Assembly: GCF_003336675.1 (NCBI RefSeq)
Contig: NZ_QPII01000003.1
Location: forward strand, 124,001-188,000
Direction of reading: 5' to 3'
Source: Billgrantia montanilacus
GTDB lineage: Bacteria; Pseudomonadota; Gammaproteobacteria; Pseudomonadales; Halomonadaceae
DNA length: 64,000 bases
Part shown: one piece after another, positions 8,892 to 13,966 of the stretch
Numbering within the stretch: the first letter of the stretch is position 1
Layout of the letters: the number at the start of each line of letters is the position of its first letter
The notes under the pieces: model-generated
Told to the model about the DNA's origin: nothing
What the model saw: the letters and a program-made list of their open reading frames with translations, nothing else
Database searches by the model: none
Program-made: the position numbers and the translations under genes

Positions 8892-9958
8892 CGATGCTCG
8901 ACCGCGCGGCGCAGTTAGCGGCTGAACAGCTCGATGGGCAACAGCCATTCTCATTGGACCAATTCGCCCTCAACGGCCATGCGGAAACGATGGAAGCCAA
9001 GATGCAAGAAGACAAATTCATCCTTGGTCGCCTAGCAATCCTTGGGCAGTCGACCGTGTTCTACGCCAAGCCTAATGCCGGCAAGACGCTGCTGACCGTA
9101 TGGCTGCTGATAGAGGCCATCAAAGCCGGCGAGATCGAGCCGACTCATGTGTTCTACGTCAACGCCGACGACAACCACAAGGGGCTTGCTTTCAAGCTGA
9201 GGCTGGCGGAGCAGTACGGCTTTCGAATGCTTGCCCCTGGCTATAACGGCTTCGAGGCGAAGATGCTGCCGTCCTACCTAGGGAGCATGGTTCATGACGA
9301 CCAGGCCATGGGCAAGATACTCGTGCTCGACACTGTGAAGAAGTTCACCGACCTGATGAGCAAAGGGAAGTCGTCGGCCTTCAGCGAAGTGGTGCGTCAG
9401 TTCGTCATGCACGGTGGCTCTGTAATCATGCTGGCTCACGTCAACAAGCATCGTGATGAGGAGCAGCGTGTCGTGTACTCAGGGACGAGCGACCTTGTGG
9501 ACGACTGTGATTGCGCCTACACCCTGGACCTCGTCACAGAGGAAATGGGGCGGCGTACAGCCAAGTTCGAGAACCTGAAAAACCGGGGTGACGTCGCGCT
9601 TGAGGCTGTCTACGAGTATGACGCCAGCGAAGGGCTCAGCTACCGAGAACGGCTAGAGTCAATTCGACCGGTGAGTGATGCCGAACGACACCAGGCTGAG
9701 AAGCGGCGGATGATGGCTGACCGGCTGGAGCGCAACCGGGAAGCAGTCGATGCCATTAAGTCATGCTTGCGGGATGGGATCTGCAAGAAGACTGAGCTGA
9801 TAGTTGAGGCCAAGTCCAGGGCAGTTGTAAGCCGCCAGAAGATCGAGAGGGCGCTCAAGGAGCACACAGGGAGCAGCCCCTCAAGCCATGAATATTGGCA
9901 TTTGGAAGTGGCCGACAAGAACGCCCACATCTACAAGCTGAATTGGGGTGGGGGCTGA
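8888..9958 (+). CDS. RecA-fold (AAA_25/RepA-like) ATPase, probable replicative helicase
   Basis: A 356-residue protein. Walker A is YAKPNAGKTLLTV (near residue 60) and Walker B is KILVLDTVKK. A sensor-like segment VIMLAHVNKH follows, then a C-terminal region with helix-turn-helix character (GICKKTELIVEAKSRAVVSR). This matches plasmid RepA/DnaB-like hexameric ATPases found beside Toprim primases in satellites and islands. It is coupled to the primase gene by ATGA and followed by a terminator at 10000-10022. With the primase it forms a self-contained replication module. Confidence 0.78.
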   Translation: MTMLDRAAQLAAEQLDGQQPFSLDQFALNGHAETMEAKMQEDKFILGRLAILGQSTVFYAKPNAGKTLLTVWLLIEAIKAGEIEPTHVFYVNADDNHKGLAFKLRLAEQYGFRMLAPGYNGFEAKMLPSYLGSMVHDDQAMGKILVLDTVKKFTDLMSKGKSSAFSEVVRQFVMHGGSVIMLAHVNKHRDEEQRVVYSGTSDLVDDCDCAYTLDLVTEEMGRRTAKFENLKNRGDVALEAVYEYDASEGLSYRERLESIRPVSDAERHQAEKRRMMADRLERNREAVDAIKSCLRDGICKKTELIVEAKSRAVVSRQKIERALKEHTGSSPSSHEYWHLEVADKNAHIYKLNWGGG

Positions 9959-10125
9959 AAACTGGGAAACTTGCGAAACTGGGAAACTGAATCGCAACTA
10001 AGGGGCCAAGCGCCCCTTTTTTCGTGCCTGCTCCAGCTTCTAACCCGTATGGGCCGTGAGTTTCCGGAGTTTTTCAGGTTTCTCTAGTTTAACAAGATTA
10101 CTCAGATTCCAGTTTCCCAGACCCC
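9959..10125. other. Repeat cluster, possible replication origin
   Basis: Downstream of the ATPase gene the motif CTGGGAAACT occurs twice head to tail (from 9962 and 9979) and once inverted as CAGTTTCCCAG (10110-10120). Between them are looser relatives (GTTTCCGGAGTTTTTC, GGTTTCTCTAGTTT). Short repeats next to rep genes are typical iterons, so this is the best candidate for the element's origin. It is based on repeat spacing only, and the terminator 10000-10022 lies within it. Confidence 0.35.
10000..10022 (+). terminator. Rho-independent terminator after the replication genes
   Basis: AAGGGGC (10000-10006) pairs with GCCCCTT (10012-10018) and runs into TTTTTT. It ends the alpA-primase-ATPase transcript. 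Confidence 0.85.
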
Positions 10126-10149
10126 GCTATCAGCGCTCGAATACGCGCC

Positions 10150-10314
10150 CTATGTGGCTAGCCAATGGCCACAAAATGAAGGATGCCGCCCCCTCCCAGG
10201 AGCATGCCGAGCGCACCGGGCAAAGCAAGTCGAGCATCAACAGCAGCGTCTCCCGCCCGATGACCTGCTAGAGATCGCCGGCACCTCACTGGACAAGGGC
10301 ATCCTGCCCTGACT
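10150..10314 (+). pseudogene. Decayed fragment of a ParB-like DNA-binding protein
   Basis: One frame reads MWLANGHKMKDAAPSQEHAE, continuing through RTGQSKSSINSSVSR. A frame change near 10255 continues as DDLLEIAGTSLDKGI and then a stop. The helix-turn-helix-like AERTGQSKSSIN followed by EIAGTSLDKG resembles ParB/KorB-type proteins of phages and islands; this is recognition by eye. There is no ribosome site, there is a frameshift, and the chain is very short. I treat it as a remnant, which suggests a once larger partition or regulatory gene was lost here. Confidence 0.4.
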
Positions 10315-10423
10315 GAGGTGGCGCTATTCGACTCAATCGAACGATTACCGCCATATCATCGGAATTAATGAAATAGACCGACGATGAAGAAAATCGCTTG
10401 CAGCATGATTCCCCTCATACTAA

Positions 10424-10445
10424 TGTGTGTAACACGTAACACACA
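10424..10445. promoter_or_regulatory. Operator-like palindrome before the ribbon-helix-helix gene
   Basis: TGTGTGT (10424-10430) and ACACACA (10439-10445) are perfect inverted arms around AACACGTA, and AACACGTA recurs as a direct repeat just downstream (10447-10454). It lies 18 bases before the ATG of the ribbon-helix-helix regulator. Autoregulation is inferred from the position. Confidence 0.5.
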
Positions 10446-10462
10446 AAACACGTAGGCCAGAC

Positions 10463-10858
10463 ATGACCGAGAACATGGTTCACCTGACGACCCGCGTACG
10501 ACGCCAGCTTATCGAGGCGCTGGACGACCTCGCCAAGCAGCGTCGCATGCAGACTGGCGCGGTAGTGCGTCGTGCTGACCTGATACGGGAAGCCCTGGAG
10601 AGGCTGACAGCAGGAGACGCCGACCGGCAGGTTAGCCGACAGTCGGATTTTCAGGCGCTCGGTGATGGTGACGAATGCGACTTCGGGACAATCGTGCTGG
10701 ATGCCCTAGAGCAACTGGCCGACGAAGCTGAGCGGCGAGGCATCGAGGATGTGCAGGACATGGCCCTGACCCTTGCGCCTACCGCTGAACGAGATCCACG
10801 AACAGCGCGACTCCGCGCCTTCGTGAGCAAGCTGCACGGCACGCTGCATTCCGTGTAG
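10463..10858 (+). CDS. Ribbon-helix-helix (CopG/Arc-type) regulator
   Basis: A 131-residue protein. Residues about 5-50 (MVHLTTRVRRQLIEALDDLA, then RRADLIREALERL) are a ribbon-helix-helix DNA-binding domain: a beta strand followed by two helices with the conserved R-x-D-L-I-R-E-A-L. The acidic C-terminal half has no recognised motif. It follows a palindromic operator (10424-10445) and probably represses itself and perhaps the downstream small-gene cassette. It is not obviously an antitoxin, since no toxin gene abuts it. Confidence 0.7.
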   Translation: MTENMVHLTTRVRRQLIEALDDLAKQRRMQTGAVVRRADLIREALERLTAGDADRQVSRQSDFQALGDGDECDFGTIVLDALEQLADEAERRGIEDVQDMALTLAPTAERDPRTARLRAFVSKLHGTLHSV

Positions 10859-10867
10859 GACGAAAGA

Positions 10868-10928
10868 GCCCCGGCGCCTGCTGTAACAGGCCCGAGGCAT
10901 GACACCGCGAACCTTTGGAGAGACCGCG
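10868..10928 (+). promoter_or_regulatory. Hairpin leader, copy 2
   Basis: GCCCCGG (10868-10874) pairs with CCGAGGC (10892-10898) with one C-A mismatch, and the inner stem CCTG (10877-10880)/CAGG (10887-10890) closes a 6-base loop. The bulge sizes (2 and 1 bases) match copy 1 exactly. The inner stem differs from copy 1 by a compensatory pair change (A-T to C-G). It is followed by ATGACACCGCGAA and GGAG. Here the upstream ATG (10899) is in frame with the gene, so an N-terminally extended product is possible. Confidence 0.6.
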
Positions 10929-11078
10929 ATGCAAAACCATCATAGCAGTTTTGGCGCCTTATCGACCGATCAGCACCGGCGGCTGATGCGGATACTCAAT
11001 GAGCTTCGTGACGAGCCGCTGTCACGCGGCCTGATGATCCTCGCCTACCGCTTAGCCCGCATGGAGTCCGCACAATGA
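10929..11078 (+). CDS. Small protein (49 aa), paralogue of the one at 6763
   Basis: A 49-residue frame beginning MQNHHSSFGALSTDQHRRLM and ending ARMESAQ, with GGAG upstream. It could instead start at 10899 (59 residues, MTPRTFGETAMQ...). Similarity with the product of 6763-6909 is clearest in LM-IL-E...PL...LA..LA. It opens a cassette of five genes linked by four-base ATGA/GTGA overlaps. Function unknown. Confidence 0.6.
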   Translation: MQNHHSSFGALSTDQHRRLMRILNELRDEPLSRGLMILAYRLARMESAQ

Positions 11079-11320
11079 GAACTCAGCAACAGCAACTCGC
11101 CGCCCTGCCGGTCAATGACCCCTTCGACACTTGCGCGCTCGCTCAAGAGCACCTGGAGCAAGCCGAGGCCCTGTTCCAATCCATCCGCATGATGATCAAA
11201 AACCACGCTTACGAGAAGGCGTCCACGCTGGCACTGATGGGATATGAGCAGGCCGGGAACGCCGCCGAGGAATTCCACAGCCAGTTGCAGATCCTCGACG
11301 CTCGGGAGGAGGGAAAATGA
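11075..11320 (+). CDS. Hypothetical helical protein (81 aa)
   Basis: An 81-residue protein, MRTQQQQLAALPVNDPFDTC to LQILDAREEGK. It is helical and slightly acidic, with the repeated pattern EHLEQAEALFQSI and YEQAGNAAEEFHSQLQ typical of small phage-accessory helix bundles. The start overlaps the upstream stop (ATGA) and its stop overlaps the next start. Function unknown. Confidence 0.6.
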   Translation: MRTQQQQLAALPVNDPFDTCALAQEHLEQAEALFQSIRMMIKNHAYEKASTLALMGYEQAGNAAEEFHSQLQILDAREEGK

Positions 11321-11607
11321 GCGCATATCGCCTGGACACCACCAGCCACCTGAACGCGAACTTGAACCGCGTCTCGCTGCAAGCGACGTTCATCCTGAGC
11401 CGCAAGATTGGATTGACCAAGGACCAGAACATTAGGCTGATGCGCGTCAGGAAAGAGGACATACGTCGCCGCGATGCCGAGCCGGCTGCATGGTTCTATG
11501 GTCCAGACCGTGCCGATTGGGTGCGTGCCCGAATGGATCGCGGCGAGTTCAAGGGCAAGTCTGACGAGGAGCTGGGCCGTGCATTCACCGGGGAGGAGCT
11601 GGCGTGA
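11317..11607 (+). CDS. Hypothetical basic protein (96 aa)
   Basis: A 96-residue protein rich in Arg/Lys in the middle (KIGLTKDQNIRLMRVRKEDI) with aromatic WFYGPDRADWVRARMD, possibly nucleic-acid binding. Both ends overlap neighbours by four bases, so it is translated as part of the cassette. No family recognised. Confidence 0.6.
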   Translation: MSAYRLDTTSHLNANLNRVSLQATFILSRKIGLTKDQNIRLMRVRKEDIRRRDAEPAAWFYGPDRADWVRARMDRGEFKGKSDEELGRAFTGEELA

Positions 11608-12053
11608 AGATGCTCTACCACTACACCAGCGAGCGGCAGCACCTGCCCAAGATTCTGGCATCGGGAGTTCTGCGCGGACGTGCTGACAATGACCAGGAGC
11701 GCCCGCTCGTATGGTTTTCATCGCACCCATTTTGGGAGCCGACAGCAACCAAGCCGCGCTGGCTGGGCGGCCTGCTGGCCAATCAGACTTTCGAACAGTA
11801 CCGAGAGATGGCGGGGTGCGCTCGCTTCGCCCTGCCTGCCGACGACCGGCGCCTGATGGATTGGCGGAAAGCCTGCAAATTCGCCGGGATACCCAAGCGC
11901 GACCGCTGGGCTATGGAGGAGACGGGCATCAAGGCCGGAGGTAATCCTAAGCAGTGGTTTGCCATGGCCGAAACCGTACCACTCTCTGAGCTGCGCCTTG
12001 AGCGCCTGAGCGGCGATAAGTGGGAGTTTGTCGATATGGAGGTCGAAGCATGA
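11604..12053 (+). CDS. Hypothetical protein with ADP-ribosyltransferase-like N-terminus
   Basis: A 149-residue protein with a GTG start that overlaps the previous stop; an ATG lies two codons on. The opening LYHYTSERQHLPKILASGVL and then LVWFSSHPFWEPTATK follow the H-Y-T...I-L-x-x-G...W-F-S pattern seen in several ART-fold families (DUF4433/DarT-like and relatives). A candidate late glutamate is in PLSELRLERL. The fold assignment is by eye and the activity unproven. In a satellite cassette it could modify host or helper components, or be an inactive scaffold. The neighbour at 12050 is not an obvious antitoxin. Confidence 0.55.
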   Translation: MKMLYHYTSERQHLPKILASGVLRGRADNDQERPLVWFSSHPFWEPTATKPRWLGGLLANQTFEQYREMAGCARFALPADDRRLMDWRKACKFAGIPKRDRWAMEETGIKAGGNPKQWFAMAETVPLSELRLERLSGDKWEFVDMEVEA

Positions 12054-12394
12054 TGCCCAGCATTAAACCCCTACGCACTCTGCCCAATGTGACGTACTGG
12101 TGGGATACGTCGAAGGACGGTAAGCGGCATACCCTAGTCGCCTGCGTGGATTCTTGGCAACTGGACGTGCCCTATGCCATCTGCTGGATCGAGGGCCAGG
12201 CGTTAACGGACGCTATCGAGGCGGAGCACCTACCCGCTGGCACAGGCCCTGGCTGGTTCATTCAGGACGATTGCGGCGTTGTGCTGGCTGAACTGTTCAA
12301 GCCTATCGTTGGCCGCCCCCTGGATGAGCTGCTGTGGCGTGAGATTGCCGCCAAGCTTGAGGAGGTGCACAGCGAACCGGAGACCGCCCAATGA
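12050..12394 (+). CDS. Hypothetical protein (114 aa)
   Basis: A 114-residue protein starting at the ATG that overlaps the preceding TGA (second ATG at 12053). The sequence NVTYWWDTSKDGKRHTLVAC, then PYAICWIEGQALTDAI and WFIQDDCGVVLAELF, suggests a compact alpha/beta domain with several tryptophans. No family recognised. It is coupled to the genes on both sides. Confidence 0.6.
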   Translation: MMPSIKPLRTLPNVTYWWDTSKDGKRHTLVACVDSWQLDVPYAICWIEGQALTDAIEAEHLPAGTGPGWFIQDDCGVVLAELFKPIVGRPLDELLWREIAAKLEEVHSEPETAQ

Positions 12395-12606
12395 TTGAGA
12401 ACATCGAGGAGGCACTGGCGGCCATGGGCTGCAAGATGGGCGAAACCGAGATCACCGAACGAGCCCGCAAGGCCGTTGCTGACGGCGACACCCTGGAGCT
12501 GGTGGTGCGAGTGACGCCGACTGAGCGAGCCGGTGCAGTGGTAACGATGCACTCGATGCTGACCAGCGCGAAGGAAAGCCACGGTAGGCTGATCCGTCTC
12601 GACTAA
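12391..12606 (+). CDS. Hypothetical small protein (71 aa)
   Basis: A 71-residue protein (MIENIEEALAAMGCKMGETE to HGRLIRLD) that starts inside the ATGA overlap. It is acidic at the front and beta-rich at the back (LELVVRVTPTERAGAVVTMH). It is the last gene of the overlapping chain. Function unknown. Confidence 0.55.
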   Translation: MIENIEEALAAMGCKMGETEITERARKAVADGDTLELVVRVTPTERAGAVVTMHSMLTSAKESHGRLIRLD

Positions 12607-12623
12607 CTGGAGGACAGCGACTA

Positions 12624-12848
12624 ATGACCGACTTCCGCGCCGAACGCATTGGCATAGCCAATGCATCCCGCCTGCTAGGCGTGCCGGTGACAGAGCTGAA
12701 GGACGCCGTTAACAAGGGCGAGCCTCTGCGAGGTGTGATACCACCGCAACCTATCGTTCGTGCGGGAGTGAATCAACGCAGCATGCTGTTCCTGGCTGGT
12801 GACGTGATGGACTGCGCTGAGGCAATGAGCAGGCCAAGCTCCACATAA
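12624..12848 (+). CDS. Small helix-turn-helix-like protein (74 aa)
   Basis: A 74-residue protein; RIGIANASRLLGVPVTELKD followed by AVNKGEPLRGVIPP resembles a MerR/AlpA-like helix-turn-helix with a wing. It is possibly a second small regulator of the element. A GGAGG site (12610-12614) precedes the ATG. A strong terminator follows at 12881-12906, closing the left operon. Confidence 0.6.
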   Translation: MTDFRAERIGIANASRLLGVPVTELKDAVNKGEPLRGVIPPQPIVRAGVNQRSMLFLAGDVMDCAEAMSRPSST

Positions 12849-12880
12849 TTACCCTTATGATGCATTTGCCGGAACCACTG

Positions 12881-12906
12881 AGCCCCGCCACCGAGCGGGG
12901 CTTTTT
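12881..12906 (+). terminator. Rho-independent terminator
   Basis: AGCCCCGC (12881-12888) pairs with GCGGGGCT (12895-12902) around CACCGA and is followed by TTTTT. It ends the small-gene cassette. Confidence 0.9.
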
Positions 12907-13464
12907 CATGAGTGAAATCGATAGAAAAGGGCGGTTTCGTTCGATTCTATCGAATCATGCAGCCATGACGCAGATCTGCGTTATCGACTCGGTCCAACTC
13001 TGGACTGAGCATGCAGGCGCTTCCAACTTTGGTCCTCCCTACTTTCCCCCAGCTTTGGGGAAAACCTACCTGGCCGACTGGCCGAACTCGGCCACCTACC
13101 ACCCGGCCGGCCACCCTAGACCGCGTGGTTACTGGGCTTAGCTGGGCGACGATCACGTAGCTGTCACGCTTGCCGACTTGGGACTCGACCGCCTTGCGCC
13201 CCAGGGTATCGAGGTATTCCACCGGTGGTGGATCAGCGATAACGCCAGATCAGCAAGGCGCCGAAAGGTGCGCCCATCCATGAGAGGGAAGGAAAGCGCT
13301 GGCTCCTGCGACACAACCCGCCATTCCTGGCCACCCAACTTATCCGCCTATCGCTTGCCACCCTGGCATGCACTGAAAGCCATGACATGAATGAAATTCA
13401 AGTTAAATGGAATTTATATGAATAATATGCTACTTTAAGAGCATCTACATGAATGAGGTTCAGC
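12907..13464. other. Non-coding stretch between the cassette and the tail-related operon
   Basis: About 560 bases with no convincing gene; frames on both strands lack ribosome sites and family features. The right end turns AT-rich, with an inverted repeat AAATTC (13394-13399)/GAATTT (13410-13415) and two CATGAATGA repeats, about 60 bases before the ATG at 13465. This is the likely promoter/operator of the tape-measure operon. The GC-rich left part may be decayed coding DNA. Confidence 0.4.
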
Positions 13465-13725
13465 ATGATCGACCACGCGCTTGTGCTGCTGGAAACGACC
13501 GACCTGCCGAGCTGGGAGAAAGATGCCCCGTTGCGCCGTGAGCTGCTCCGGCTGGACGAGGAATGCCGCGCCTACCACATCGCCGCTTACTGCCCAGATC
13601 GTGCCGCCCGCATCGCCAAGCGCGTGAACGAGCGTGCTGCTCGCATTACCGCATTCATGAAAGGGCACCGACACGGCACCCATGCTCGCCGCCAGTGGGC
13701 TGACTTCATGGAGTCAACGCTATGA
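13465..13725 (+). CDS. Hypothetical protein (86 aa)
   Basis: An 86-residue Arg-rich helical protein (MIDHALVLLETTDLPSWEKD to RQWADFMESTL). GAGG six bases before 13465 favours this start over the in-frame ATG at 13453. It is the first gene of the tape-measure operon and is coupled by ATGA to the next. No family recognised. Confidence 0.55.
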   Translation: MIDHALVLLETTDLPSWEKDAPLRRELLRLDEECRAYHIAAYCPDRAARIAKRVNERAARITAFMKGHRHGTHARRQWADFMESTL

Positions 13726-13904
13726 GCCAAGACCGCACAGGCCGCCCCAGGGGCAGCCGCAACATCAAGCCGAGCAAAGCCGCTGTGGCCAACTATTACC
13801 GGCTGTTGCAGGACAAGGCAGACACAGGCGACACCGCCGCTGCCGGCTGGCTCCTGCTCCTCAACGAACAGCGCCAGGACTCAGAGCGCAGCTCTCCGGC
13901 ATAG
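13722..13904 (+). CDS. Hypothetical small basic protein (60 aa)
   Basis: A 60-residue protein starting MSQDRTGRPRGSRNIKPSKA. The basic head followed by the helix VANYYRLLQDKADTGDTAAA is reminiscent of small DNA-binding proteins near phage packaging genes, but no family is recognised. It starts in the ATGA overlap; 62 bases separate it from the tape-measure gene. Confidence 0.5.
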   Translation: MSQDRTGRPRGSRNIKPSKAAVANYYRLLQDKADTGDTAAAGWLLLLNEQRQDSERSSPA

Positions 13905-13966
13905 CCCCGACCATTCGGCGCTCTTACTTCGCGCTGGTGGCGTGACACGAATAGAGAGATAGACCC

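Noticed and set aside
12947..13222. 91-codon minus-strand frame in the element gap
   Set aside because: No ribosome site, low-complexity Val/Gly/Arg stretch, no recognised family; the plus frame 12857-13141 crosses a strong terminator and is equally unlikely.
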